Shown here: one piece after another, positions 50,602 to 61,939 of the stretch
Position numbering within the stretch: position 1 is the stretch's first letter
Layout: each line of letters starts with the position of its first letter
Assembly (NCBI GenBank): GCA_029931535.1
Contig: JAQPZY010001554.1
Span: 868,001-932,000 of the forward strand
Origin: Margaritifera margaritifera
Lineage: Eukaryota; Mollusca; Bivalvia; Unionida; Margaritiferidae
Direction: 5' to 3'
DNA: 64,000 bases
The notes under the pieces: model-generated
What the model was told of the DNA's origin: nothing
The model's database searches: none
The model's input: the letters and a program-made list of their open reading frames with translations, nothing else
Translations under genes and position numbers: made by a program

Positions 50602-50764
50602 ACAAAATACAATTGCTCATCAGAAGCGCTGGAGCGATGTTCTCACAGCTATTAAAAACACGGGCTCATACGAGCTGACAACAACTGAGTTGACTTATGG
50701 AGCAAAGACTGCGTGGAGAAATGCACCCAGGTGTATCGGTCGGATTCAGTGGTCCAAGCTTCAG
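50602..50764 (+). CDS. NOS: NOS gene B exon: haem-ligand cysteine
   Basis: The exon encodes (R)[37 protein letters not shown] and [17 protein letters not shown]. The WRN-(A/S)-(P/S)-RC-(I/V)-GR-(I/L)-QW motif holds the proximal haem cysteine of every NOS. The preferred acceptor is AG 50600-50601 (CTCTATAACAG), because a single leading base then completes the Arg codon left by 48858 and the length between SIE and AHQKRW fits the family. A longer reading starting near 50553 is also open but inserts extra residues. The donor is GTAAGT at 50765; the exon ends in phase 0. Confidence 0.94.
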
Positions 50765-50829
50765 GTAAGTAGAACTTGAACGCACCTATTAACCGACCTA
50801 CCTGCCTACATACATACATAAATATATAC

Positions 50830-50878
50830 TATACATACATACATACATACATACATACATACATACATACATACATAC
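50830..50878 (+). repeat. (CATA)n microsatellite
   Basis: About twelve CATA tetranucleotides, 65 bases after the donor of the haem exon. Confidence 0.97.
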
Positions 50879-51372
50879 TGACAGACAGATAGACGAGCAG
50901 ACTGATAAAGATAATTTCTCCCTTAACCTTTTCTGTCGTTCAAACCTCATCAGTTTCCGTTAGCATGTCCAACAGAGTAGAGAAAGGCATGCAAATTACA
51001 CTGTTTACCACAGGCTTCCATAGAATAACGTTCTCAAAGAACAATGTACGCTTGGATAAGAAAAAGTCATCGATAAATCACTTTGTTTGAATGCTCATAT
51101 AAGCTGACGCATGTATTAACTCTTTATAGCTCTACTTTCTGAGTACGTTGTCACCCGTGAACCTATCTTAAAGCTACACGCATTATATTATCAGACGGCA
51201 AATCCAAAATGGTGCTATACTACTGCTATATGTTTTTGTATATGTTTAAAACTATAAACAAGCAATATACAGAAGAACCAGGCGCGATTTATTTATCTAG
51301 AAAACAGGGCAAAGCGACTGAACATGATTCTGAGAGGTTAATAAGGCAGTGAAAGAGAAACATATATTAAAC

Positions 51373-51436
51373 GGGATTCAAACTCGAGACCTCTGGCATA
51401 CATATCGATGACTCTACCAAGTGAGCTAAACTGATT
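51373..51436 (-). ncRNA. tRNA-derived SINE head
   Basis: On the minus strand TTAGCTCACTTGGTAGAG (A box) is followed about 20 bases later by GGTCTCGAGTTTGAATCCC (B box), the RNA polymerase III promoter arrangement of tRNA genes and tRNA-derived SINEs. The stems do not close well enough for a working tRNA, so a SINE head is preferred. The SINE body would extend to lower coordinates; its end is not clear. Confidence 0.6.
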
Positions 51437-52391
51437 ATGGGGTTGGCTTTAGTGATTTGTTTTTATAACCATGAGCATTATAAGTATGAAATCGCATTTT
51501 AAAATATGCTCAAAATGTATATTTTTCTCATGAGCGCAGACGGGTACCTACGTGATTTGTCATTAAAATGTTGGAATTTTATTAAAAGACTCTTTGAAGC
51601 AAAATTTATGGAGTTACTCTCTTTCACTGTAGGGTTCAAAATGTTTTAAAGTCGGGAAACCTACCTATACAATTACAAAATTACACAAAATGTCATTTTT
51701 TAAAAATTCTTTCAATAAGTTGAAAATAATTAAGTAGTTTCATATTTATGGGAAGTTTCAAATAATTCGGAGTTGATTTGTGCAAAATATATCAAACTAT
51801 GATGTCTTCTTGAAAGTAAATTTTTTGGGTTTAAAAACCGGCCTCTTTAGGGACAACATTCCATAAAAATCAACATTGGTCTTTGAAAGTATGCACAAAA
51901 TTGAAGGCAATATTAGCGGCAATGGTGACCTACTTTTCAAATCAGCTGGGCATGGTTATGAGAATTGATATCGGTAAGTTTGTAAAGTGATTAGTTCAGG
52001 TAGAGTGACGTAATGTTGTATATTGGTGCAATTTAGCAAGTGGTAAAATAACACGACAAAAGAAGGTCGATGTAGGTTGTCTTTTATCCCTCGATAACTG
52101 GTTGAATTATTTGCATATTTCAGATTATACGATAACTTTATTATGTGTGAACGGACTGACCATATTCCCACAAATGACCAGCCTGTTGAAATGCGCCAAA
52201 GCCATTTTGTCTAGCATTTATATGAGACCTTCTATATTGGTGTATCATGATTTGTAGAGTACAATAAGAACCATATTGCACGTAATGCGATTCAACTTCA
52301 CATGGGGACGTAGTTTAATCAATATGAAGCCATTTATCAAAGTTCGTCACTGTAACATAATTGTCATATGTCAATTGATTCACTAGGTTCC

Positions 52392-52545
52392 ATGTTCAGT
52401 ACTGGAGCATTGAGTAACAAGTTTCAATGAAGTCCCTTGTAGTGTCCTCTGTAGACACGTTTCACTGTTGTCCCTGTAGTGTCCTCTATAGACAGGTTTC
52501 ATTATGGACCCTTGAGTCTTCCCCATGGACAGGTTTCAGTGTGTA
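52392..52545 (+). repeat. Short tandem repeat around AGGTTTCA, about 50 bp
   Basis: Three to four units of 'acaggtttca(c/t)t(g/a)t...tgtagtgtcctct(g/a)tag', ending 39 bases before the next exon. Related single phrases occur near 12066 and 28467. Confidence 0.75.
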
Positions 52546-52583
52546 CAAAATCTAACCTAGAGACATATCTATGGCTTTTTCAG

Positions 52584-52675
52584 GTATTCGATGCTCGCAA
52601 TATCACCACAACGAGAGGCATGTTTGAGGCTATATGTAACCACATCAAGTATGGAACGAACAATGGAAAAATCAG
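52584..52675 (+). CDS. NOS: NOS gene B exon: VFDAR oxygenase segment
   Basis: A 92-base exon from AG 52582-52583 to GT 52676-52677. It encodes [20 protein letters not shown] and [16 protein letters not shown](N/D), then M-F-x-x-(I/L)-C-x-H-(I/V)-x-Y-(A/G)-TN-x-G-x-(I/L)-R continue directly from the haem-cysteine exon in animal NOS. It begins in phase 0 and leaves two bases. The next expected exon (S-A-I-T-(I/V)-FPQR...) was searched for by eye to 64000 and not found. Confidence 0.94.
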
Positions 52676-52942
52676 GTACACTTGTAATTTTTTCAATGAT
52701 TATCTATGCTTTATCTGGAAGTGTGACTTCATTCACATTGCAAAGTTACATCCATATGTCACTCTCTAATCATTGTAATATCTCGCCTGTGAATGCGAGA
52801 TGGGTATTACTTTTCTGGCGGCTGCTACGGCAGCACAATTGTCAACGATGGCATTGTCTTGTTTTTTTTTTTGTTTTAAAGTCACTTATCTTCTACATTA
52901 GTTGCTGTATTTAACTGATACTTTGGGATACTATTTTACTTT

Positions 52943-53961
52943 ATGTATAAAGTTTGTACACTGCTAATTAGTGAAAATGCAGATTTAAGAAAGAAATTGG
53001 ATGAACACAACATTAGTGTGGAGTCTTTCAAGGATATTGATAAGAAAGTAAATTACTACACTGGTCTTCCTAGATATTTAACATTAATGGCATTGTTTGA
53101 ATTCTTGGAACCATGTCTTCCAGATGGTAGCCGTATTCCAATGGCAAAGTTTTCAAAATAAATGTTAGTACTTATACGACTTCGACTAAACATTCCAATT
53201 CAGGATCTTGCCTATCACTTTGGAGTTGGAAATTCTACTGTATCAAGGCCATTTTAAATATACTCCACATGATGTACGTAAGGATAAAAAGCTTTGTGCA
53301 TTGGCCCGATAGGGAAGAATTGCGCCAAACCATGTCCATGGCATTCAGAAGACATTTTGGACTTAATATTGCAGCGGTCATTGATTGCTTTGAGATTTTC
53401 ATTTAAAAACCATCCTATTTACCTAAAAATGGCACAAATGTGCTCATCATATAAACATAATAACATTGTAAAATATGTTATTGGAATCACACAACAGGGA
53501 TGCATATCGTTTATATCAGAAGCCTGGGGTGGTCGTGCAAGTGACAAATATATTACTGATCACTGTGGATTCCTCAACAATACTGATTTTTTTAGCCCAT
53601 TTGGAACTTTTGGCCATTTTATGGTCTTCATCTGCTGGAAACTACCAAACTGAGTGCAAAAAGGAACAGAGTGTAGGACTGATTTTTAGCCCATGCGGAA
53701 GTCAAAATTCCCAATTTAACTAAAGGAAAGGCGCAGTTGTCAGCATATGATGTAGAAAACACCAGAAAGATATCACACGTCCGAATAAATGTAGAAAGTG
53801 TAATAGGACTGCTTCGGAACAAATGCACAATTGTTTCAGATACACTGCCAATTAACTTTCTGATTACAGGATCACCAGATGATGTGCCAGTTGTGGATAA
53901 AATTGTAACTGTGCGTTGTGTACTTACAAATCTCTGTGAATCTGTAATTCCATTTACTTGA
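52943..53961 (+). pseudogene. ISL2EU-type transposase relic
   Basis: Plus-strand pieces in order: a coiled-coil-like segment and YYTGLPRYLTLMALFEFL; a helix-turn-helix piece IPIQDLAYHFGVGNSTVSR; a DDE endonuclease piece with SSYKHNNIVKYVIGITQQGC and ISFISEAWGGRASDKYITDH; and a C-terminal piece LSAYDVENTRKISHVRINVE ending VRCVLTNLCESVIPF at the stop 53959-53961. This is the IS4EU/ISL2EU transposase common in fish, cnidarian and mollusc genomes (DDE_Tnp_4-like). It is broken by stops at about 53160 and 53260 and by frame changes near 53390 and 53590-53700. The N-terminal THAP zinc finger often present was not seen. Confidence 0.82.
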
Positions 53962-54933
53962 CAGTATTTCTTTTAAGGCCCAATAACTACTCATTGATAA
54001 TCATTTTTCAGTTTTTATTCATGAACATTTTACAGTACGAAATACCTGAATTCAAGTACCTAATGAATATGCTGGCAGTTGTCTTTTGACACTGCCATTT
54101 GTATGGTTGTAGTATCTGGAGTATCCGAAGAAAACCATGTTGTTTGTTGTTTTCACTTTTTTTAACTATGCAGTTGGCTTAGTGATTTGTGATTTGTCTT
54201 CTTATACAGATATTGTATATGGTTAAAGTAGTTCTAGAGTACTCGGAAAGATCCACACACATTATGTAAATGTTGAATATGCAGTCTGAGTTTAAACTTT
54301 TAAACTGGCTTTATGCTATGTCTTTTGGCACCAAACAGTACGTCTTATCATGGTATTTTGTTGTACATCTGCTACCAGTTGTTTGTGTACATATTTGATA
54401 TATTTATCATGCTAGAAAACGTCTGAAGCATGTAGAGTTTGTTGTTCATACTGCATGAATTTGAACATTTAAATTGAAGAGTCAAAGTTTCATCTTCTCA
54501 CATCTGGTTGTTGAGAACTGATTTCACAACATGTAACAATAGTACACACACTGATCATAATTACACTATTGAAAGAGTTAAATTTATACAGAGCATGGAA
54601 TTCTTGCAAATTTAAACACCAATGTATTTTGTTTAACCATTAAGTTGATTCAATTTTTATCTAAATCAAACTGATTTTACACATTCTATTTTACAGACAT
54701 ATACATGGATTATATGAATTTAATTTCTCAATTAATATGATACAGAATAAATTGCCAGGGAACAAGTAAACTATAAATTGAAAACAGAATCATTGAACAT
54801 GTACTTCTAATAATTATAGTCTTTAGAGTATACATCCATAATCATTGTTTATGAAGGAAGTTTACATTTCTTGTTGGTTGTTTTTGCAAACTGTGGATCA
54901 CAGTCGGATCAATAGTCCCTTTAGGTGCTTGTT
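53962..54933. other. Spacer between convergent transposon genes
   Basis: A non-coding stretch between the transposase relic and the end of the YqaJ gene, with no recognised motif. Confidence 0.5.
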
Positions 54934-56331
54934 TCAGACCAATGTAACTATAGTGGAGCCACTGGTATAAACAGTTCTCATTATCACACCGATAACTCGA
55001 TCAAATATTTGGTCATACACTGTCTTGGAAATACATATGACATCGTTATTGTCACGAATTTTGTCATTCTGCTGTATAGGTGGTATATTCACTGGCTGTA
55101 CTGGCACATCAGTTTGTGGTAATAGTGGTAGCTTAGTGATCATCTTTCCAACAAGCTCTGGAAGTATTACTTGTTTGAAAAATGTAGTTGTCGTAGTAAC
55201 AATATCGCTCCATAATTCCTCATCTGGTTCAATTCACTCTATGTATTGATGGAAATCTCCTTCAGTCCAAAACACAAAATCACACAACTGCTTCTTGCAT
55301 ACAAATAACTGAGTCTAGATCTGATAATAGCATTCATGGAAAGTTTTGAGTTTTAGATTCCGATCAGCATATTTAAGACATGATTTACTGTATTCTGACT
55401 CCAGAGATTTTCTGGTATCTCACACAATACGGACATTTCACCTCTACAGTGACATCCCCACAACAATCACACGAAACCATAAAATCTTGTGAAGCTCCCG
55501 TATCTGGATATGAGGGATGAATAAACAATCCGCTTGGTTCAGACTTAAATTGTAACGCTTTCCTTCCCTTTGTTTACAGTAAGCCTTGATAGCAATATGC
55601 TCATTTTCACTACCTCATTTGGTGGCACTGGTTGAACATCTTATGAAGTCGAACAAACTCTCTTCGTTCTTGATGCAATTATTCTAGGAGTTCTGAATCT
55701 GTACCAGTTTTTGTTGCTTGTCTTGTCTCGTGTTTCCATTTCTACAGATTTTGCTTGAGTTGCTGAAACTTCTAGTTTATCAAAAATATTCCCACAATGA
55801 ATAATTAACTCCTCTTTATACATTTCATCACACTTTTCCTCATAGAGTTCTGACAAAATTTGTGGGAGCGAATTTCCTATACGAGATTGCACATATGCAT
55901 CAGCAAAAGTTTGTATTACCGATAGTAAAGCCGGTTTTGTGTTTGTTCGCTGCAGTTTTTGAAAGGAAGACTTCTGCATCTGTTGGAAGTGGTATATACG
56001 GCAGTTCTAAACTTGATGCATGTCTAGGTATTATTGGAGATTTCATTTTGTCGTTCAGCTTTCTTTTCATTGACTTTGCTGATTGGAAGTTTATGTTCCT
56101 ATCTGTGTTGTACTCAACCTTTTGGACACCTGAATGCAACAACCAGTACGCTGGTTGTTGAGTAATAGTCTTAGTGCCACGAATCTTCACTGCTGCTTCC
56201 ACATAGAAGAGTACTACTCTAATGTGGCTACAGGCTTCCCCTAATCCAGCCATGCAGTTACAGTGTGCTGCAGACATTATACCATCTTTCTCTGCTATTA
56301 CCCATGGTTCAATGGATGATCGTTCATCCTT
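54934..56331 (-). pseudogene. SWIM zinc finger + YqaJ nuclease protein of the transposon
   Basis: Read on the minus strand from an acceptor-like TTCTAG near 56325: PWVIAEKDGIMSAAHCNCMA and GLGEACSH (SWIM zinc finger, CxC...CxH), a linker with AYWLLHSGVQKVEYNTD, an SFQKLQRTNTKPALLSVIQ stretch, an N-terminal nuclease segment near 55700, GLFIHPSYPDTGASQDFMVS and CDCCGDVTVEVKCPYC (YqaJ core: D and E-x-K, at about 55540-55420), then Q-T-Q-L-F-VCKKQLCDFVFWTE and VILPELVGKMITK. The YqaJ fold is the lambda-exonuclease-type nuclease. ISL2EU elements characteristically carry this gene convergent with the transposase. Frame changes near 55980, 55640 and 55380 indicate decay. Its role in the element's life cycle is not established. 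Confidence 0.8.
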
Positions 56332-56379
56332 TGAGAATGGCGAACCTAGAATGAAGATTGATCAGTTCGTAAGGACTAT

Positions 56380-57000
56380 TATAGCGTTAGTTCGGGTTTC
56401 TTCTGACCCTTCCCATTTGAAATATTTTGAAATTTATGTTGGGGTGTTGCGCGGTAGTCACGTGATACCAACAAAAACATCGTTGACAGGTGCTCTATGC
56501 TTGATGAATCTGACTTTCTTCAGATACCTGCGACAGCGACAGGTTCCTGGTCAATGTTCTCGGAATAAATATGTTGAAAGTTAATTTTTTTTTTTTTTTT
56601 TACAAACATTACCTGACTTTCATTTAATATTTTCGATTTTTTTCTACAACAACATTGAAAAGGGGTTTATTGTTGATATCACATGACTATTGAACCTCTA
56701 ATGTCACGGACATGTATGTTGCGAGATTTGGGATGTCATGTGACTAGCAATGCAAATGGCGAGTACCAGGTTCAATTTCATCAACGCTGCATTTTTGTCT
56801 CGTCTGTCAGCCGAATAAAGACAACGAATATAATAATCGCAATTTATGAGAAAATAAATCATCTTTCAATCGATTTCTTGCATGTATGGCTCGATGTAAG
56901 GGCGAATTCCAACATTTCGATAGGCAGTGGTCCCCAATAAAATGTCAAAGTATCTAAAATGGGGTGGGAAGGGTCAGAGGAAACTCGGACTATTACAGTG
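56380..57000 (+). mobile_element. 621-bp MITE with about 50-bp inverted ends
   Basis: The left end (TTAGTTCGGGTTTCTTCTGA, CCCTTCCCAT...) and the right end, reverse-complemented (ATAGTCCGAGTTTCCTCTGA, CCCTTCCCACC...), match over about 50 bases. TAT flanks both sides. It carries no transposase. It lies in what reads as an intron of the YqaJ gene, because the frame resumes at 56331 after an acceptor and the N-terminal part lies beyond 57130. Confidence 0.82.
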
Positions 57001-57129
57001 TATACATTATTTTTTTAACACAGATTGCAGATGATTAAAGTACTAAACAAGATAAAATGCTAATAAAAATAATAATAAATAAAACAAAATAAAGTATTGT
57101 TGGATTTAGTATTATCTAAAATATCTCCA

Positions 57130-57445
57130 CACTCCATTCATGCCATATATTGTTGAAACAATCTATATATCTGAGCCTTGAAATTCTTATATCACTTACC
57201 CGACCAGTCAAAAGACTTCTGTTGTTTATGGCTACATGACAGACATCTTTTACCCAGCCGCAAAATAAGTGATTTTAAGCTTCCATGGATTTAAGCAATT
57301 TGCCCATTGATAAGATAATTAACTATATCAGGGTACGTTATTTCAGGAAAAGAGTCCATCTCACTCGACCAGTTCTTTATTGTTACGTCTTCATACGGGT
57401 CTTTGCCACCGATAAGATCCAGCTTTGATGTGTACCGTGCTTTTG
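57130..57445 (-). pseudogene. N-terminal part of the transposon SWIM/YqaJ protein
   Basis: Minus-strand pieces KARYTSKLDLIGGKDPYEDV, then FPEITYPDIVNYLI, and after a frame change LKSMEA...CGWVKDV with INNRSLLTGRVSDIRIS. They match the order of the N-terminal region of these proteins (LP-x-(V/I)-x-YPDIVNYL...LK(S/A)-x-(E/D)AY...GWVKDV...R-V-x-HSQR). Together with 54934-56331 this gives a nearly complete but broken gene split by the MITE. Upstream, a 61-codon minus-strand ORF to 57568 may be its first coding part. Confidence 0.65.
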
Positions 57446-57731
57446 ATCTAAAGTGTCAGTGTACTTAACCTTCACATTGGAATTAATAGTTGACGACACA
57501 CTTACACCATTAAGGGATATAAATAGGGACTTTTCACAGTTGACTTGTTTTTGTTTTGTTTTACCCACAAAATGGCGACCGCGTTAAAGTAACCCGTATA
57601 ATAATGACGTCATTGAAAACTATCTATTTGAGCTGGATGAAAACCTTGAACTTGAACTAACATCAAATAACCTAGAGGAAACCGAGTCCTTAGAATTGTA
57701 TGTGTACACTTTCCATGGGATGTTTCTACTG

Positions 57732-57815
57732 AATTTATGAAACGAGTTACATAATTTCCAGCTTTTGGGAGCCTTGGAGCAAAAGCTGGAAATTATTCAA
57801 CGAGTTTCATAAATT
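57732..57815 (+). repeat. Long hairpin, 36-bp arms
   Basis: Left arm AATTTATGAAACGAGTTACA... (57732-57767) and right arm (57780-57815) are inverted with only one or two mismatches around a 12-base loop GGAGCCTTGGAG. It lies just beyond the YqaJ gene, so it may mark the end of the ISL2EU element. Confidence 0.8.
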
Positions 57816-58958
57816 TAATATTAAATCATTACCCATTTGAGATTCTGTTTATCAAAGATTTTATTTTAGTGGAAAGAGCTTGGATGGAAAGAAGAACAAA
57901 TGATTTTCTGTATTCAATAAATTCTAGCTCAGACGCTGCACCTTACAGTTCTTGCGCGTAGAAAAATAGTTCCAGACTCGAGTTGAATCGATAATGCACA
58001 ATTCAATAACCAGTAACATTTAGAAGTAGATTTGTTTTTACAAATTGTAATTCAAAGAGAAATTGTCCTTCCAAATCAGTAGAACATTTGACAACGGACA
58101 ACATCAATTTTCAACACTGTATCTCCAATCGAAATTTCTGTGTGATGTCACACTGTTCGCTCGCTCTGAGTACTTGAAACGCCATATACATGTATTTCGA
58201 TGACACTGTTACCATGTTTCCACCTAAAGTGTGTTGATTCCACTAAAGTAGTATTTCACTTGTTGGATATTCGTGCGAAAGGATAATTACTGGACGCAGA
58301 ACTTTTCACTAAATCTAGACTGTAAAGGTGTTGCTGTGTATAATAATAATTAAAGATTTAATGTTTTGTGACCGGATATTTGCATTATTTGATTTGGAAG
58401 AATGCTGTGATTTGATAACGTTCTGTCAGTTCGGAGACCGGCATTTGTGGACATTCTTTTCAAAAGAGAGGTGAGTTTATTTACTCCTATAGGTTGACAT
58501 TTAAATCAGGCTTGTTGTTGGGTTGGGGTGCCAATAACAGGTTTGGAGGTGCAATACATTCATAGTCTAGTTTTACATTTGGGACACAGAAAGAAATCTG
58601 TTATTTCAGTATGTTATACAAATTGCTACCCAATACGTCTAAGCATAAGAAAGAAAATTTGCTTGCTTCGGCACTCGTGAAAATACCGAGTGTTTCACCC
58701 ACTTGATGAAATATATTCGTTATTCACTGGTTTTAAGCAAATATCCTCTCTATAACAAGTCTTTCTGAGTTTTCATATGTTTTGGCTAATTTGCCTTCAT
58801 TAGTGGATTCTGAATGTAAACAACTGGAAGGTAATGTCACGTAAACAATATAACGTCAAAACATAAACGTACGCTACATGTCACTTTCGCTGGAAATTTC
58901 AATATAATTCAAATTGAGAATTTAGTCCTGTTGGAGACAGAGTGTTTAGCTTTTTTAT
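57816..58958. other. Non-coding DNA, no feature recognised
   Basis: AT-rich and without a recognised gene. NOS exons were looked for and not found. Confidence 0.4.
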
Positions 58959-59200
58959 TCAGAATGATTCTTTTACCAACCTATAGGATTTTAGTTTACC
59001 ATGCACTTTTTCAATATATATCAGTAAATAATCACATTCATAGTGGTTATTTGTATTAAAATGCTTTGCAACAGGATCATCGTCAATTCTAGTTCTACTT
59101 TTATAAAGGCTCAGCTGTATTCTTTGGTAGAAAGAATCTCCTGTTTGGCCTACATATATAGTTTTCTACACATCTTACAGAAAAGAGAGTAAATAAGTCA
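58959..59200 (-). pseudogene. Penelope-type GIY-YIG endonuclease fragment
   Basis: On the minus strand one open frame (59165-58959) reads KTIYVGQTGDSFYQRIQLSL, YKSRTRIDDDPVAKHFNTNN, HYECDYLLIYIEKV and ends VKESF-stop. Just upstream an LFCKMCRK-like piece lies in another frame. The order CxxC, (L)Y(V)GQTG, R-x-x-x-H-like, DDPVA-x-HFN-x-x-(N)H is that of the C-terminal GIY-YIG nuclease of Penelope-like retroelements. No reverse transcriptase was seen beside it. Confidence 0.6.
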
Positions 59201-60580
59201 TACTGATTGACAATCTATATGGCCTTGGATTTTGTATTTATTTCCTGTTCGTTCCATGGAAATGGTTGGATTTCAACATCTATTTACATATTATACATTC
59301 CTTCCAACATGATTTATATCCATATATATATATATATACAGTAAAACAACCATTCCCAATTAGAGACCATTCTCTAGTTAGCAACCACTTTGTTCACTCT
59401 CATTTATTAAGTAAAAAAAGCAAATGTATTCTTCCATCTCCCAATTAGGACTACTTTCCTCAGTCCGATCCGTGATATTAATTGATGGCCGGTGCTTGAC
59501 CTGGTATGCAAAAGCTCTTACAGTAAAACAAGTGGCAGTTGTTCTGTAATAGTTGGATACAGGGACCAAAATCGTTAGTAGTGGAAGGAAAGAAGAAAAT
59601 TGGCATGAAATATATATCTATGAGATCCAAAGAAAAGGAATAAGAAGATATATAGAGATGTTCTTCAGATAAAGGTGTTTGATAATACGTTTGAAATAGG
59701 CAAAGCCTGCCAAAAAAAATTAAAAGAAAACGGATTACTTGTGAATGGTATTAAATGGACTTTTCAACTCAGGGCTAAAAGCAAAACCCTAACAAACTCT
59801 TCGAAACTATTCTTTTTTCAGAAACTCAATATTGTCCTGCAAAATGGTGAATACTTTGGTAAACTTATTGGCTTGGTGTTAAACGCTTGAAATTTGGCAC
59901 ATTAATAGTATTTGACCTGCTAAATTGTGATGGATATGGGGCCATTTGAAGAAAACAAAATCAAGATGTCCGCTATTGTTAAACTGGAAAGGCATACTAG
60001 CCACACTGAAACTATTGCAGCTTGACAAAATATTTTATCCTGGACCTAATCTGGTGATGTAGTTCTGGAAGAGTCCATATTTGATACAGGACTGAGCGGT
60101 TATGGACCTGTCATGTGCCACAGGTTATTATCTAGTTTTCTTTAACTATTTAAAATTTCTACTTAATGTCTGTTGATGAGACGATTTGTCTAATGAGTAG
60201 ACGATGTTTGTTCACCTTTAGCACGCGACGACTCCAATTTTCTGTCAGTCCTGTATAAAAAATTGTCTCTTCCCTTACTGCAGTACCAACATGGCGGATC
60301 ATGTATACGCAGACCACTTGTTCGGCATGTATCGAATAAGTCTTGTTGCTCTGTATGTCGATACAAATGGTGTTGAAATCATTCGTGCACAAAACAAAAT
60401 AGGTACATCTACATTTCGAGACGCTCACTTGAAAATTCACTAAGCTTCAGACGCTGAAATCATCCGCGATGCTGAGCTGAACTAACTATTGTCTTGCATA
60501 TTCATCAAAAAGTAAATCACAGTGACCAATATTTCAGTCTTAACTGACTTGCATTCAATTTTATGTTTGAAATTTATTTC
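59201..60580. other. Non-coding DNA, no feature recognised
   Basis: No NOS exon or other gene recognised. ORFs at 59675-59890 (+) and 60159-60440 (-) lack family motifs. Confidence 0.4.
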
Positions 60581-60589
60581 TCTAGCTCA

Positions 60590-61480
60590 GCTCATGCTAA
60601 AATTATCGAACTAGATAATTACATAGATATATGTTAGTACCACACACTCTTGCAATAAAAGACAGTCATTGTCACTTACATTAAACATTTTACTGGCCTA
60701 GATTAAGCTTTTGCATTAAGTTCATGACCACATAGTTTATTTTGTACCCTGTATACATATTGGTATACCTAATAATAATAATAGACTTGACTTATTGGCG
60801 ATGGAATTTGGAGCCAAAGACTTATCTTACACAGGTTCCAGTTATTAAACTTGATGAGAGGATGCATTTTGACGAGTACTACTTCGCTAACACAAATGTA
60901 ACACACTGTGACTCATATTTTATGCGTGACTTACTTTGGTTAAATATTCTGTTTTGGGTGTTCATATCAGAATCATTAAACTAGATGACCGAAAGCACCT
61001 TTAATAGTACTACACTCATACAAAAAAATCATTGTGACCTACACTGATTAATGACGATGATATAATGATGATATGCATCTCTGTTAAAACAAAAGAAATT
61101 TGTAGCACTCGACCACATGAGTTTTAGGCTTGCTATATGCATATTATTCCTCTTGGAATCATGCGCCTTGTTCAGGCGATGCATCGCAATAAGTATTACA
61201 TCCTTACTGCAAAATGATGCTCATGTGACATATATTTCATGCTTCAGTGACTTTATTTCATCTGTTGCATTCTGTTTATGTTACAATCATGAAACATTTT
61301 AATTAGATACATCTTTGTTAGTACCTCACATGTACAAGCAAAGAAGGTCACTGTAACCTATAGTTTATGCTTTACTAACATTGGTCCAATATTTGTGTTT
61401 AGAGCATGACCACATATATTATTCGTGGCTATATACATCCTGGCCAACACAGAAGACCCTTTCTGACCAATGCAGTTGCA
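60590..61480 (+). repeat. Degenerate tandem repeat with AGGTCA-CTG-TGACCT-like motifs
   Basis: Four diverged units share 'aa(a/c)tagat...', '...tagtac(c/t)...caca(t/c)...aca(a/g)', a motif like AAGGTCACTGTAACCTAT (61354) or AATCATTGTGACCTAC (61028), and 'ttatgc...tgac'. The ORF at 60742-60984 runs through the units and is not a gene. Confidence 0.7.
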
Positions 61481-61889
61481 AGTAGGAATAAATATGTTTG
61501 TTCAGTGGTAAACTTTCCACATTAATGATTATACATTGTATAAAGTAATAGGTTGCACTCAGCAGTTTAGATTGTGTATTGTACGTGTTAATGAGTATAG
61601 GAATTAGATGTAGTGGCTAATCAGTATAAGTACTGACTGTCACTCCAAGGTTACTCCAAGCCTGTGACTTTCACACAGTAAAATCTAGCTTCTAGGAGGA
61701 GTGGATGATGATATTAGCTTCTGAATCAGGTTTTAAGAACAAATAATTTATTTTAAAAAGCAAACCAATATTAATTCCTGCTTTAGTATCAACTCATGAT
61801 AATACCTTTACTTTGATATCATCTTAAATAATGTTCTTTTTATTGTTATATGTCTTGTATGCCATGTAATAGTATTTATGTATCTTTGT

Positions 61890-61939
<50 letters not shown>

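Noticed and set aside
60742..60984. 80-codon ORF
   Set aside because: It runs through diverged tandem repeat units and shows no domain.
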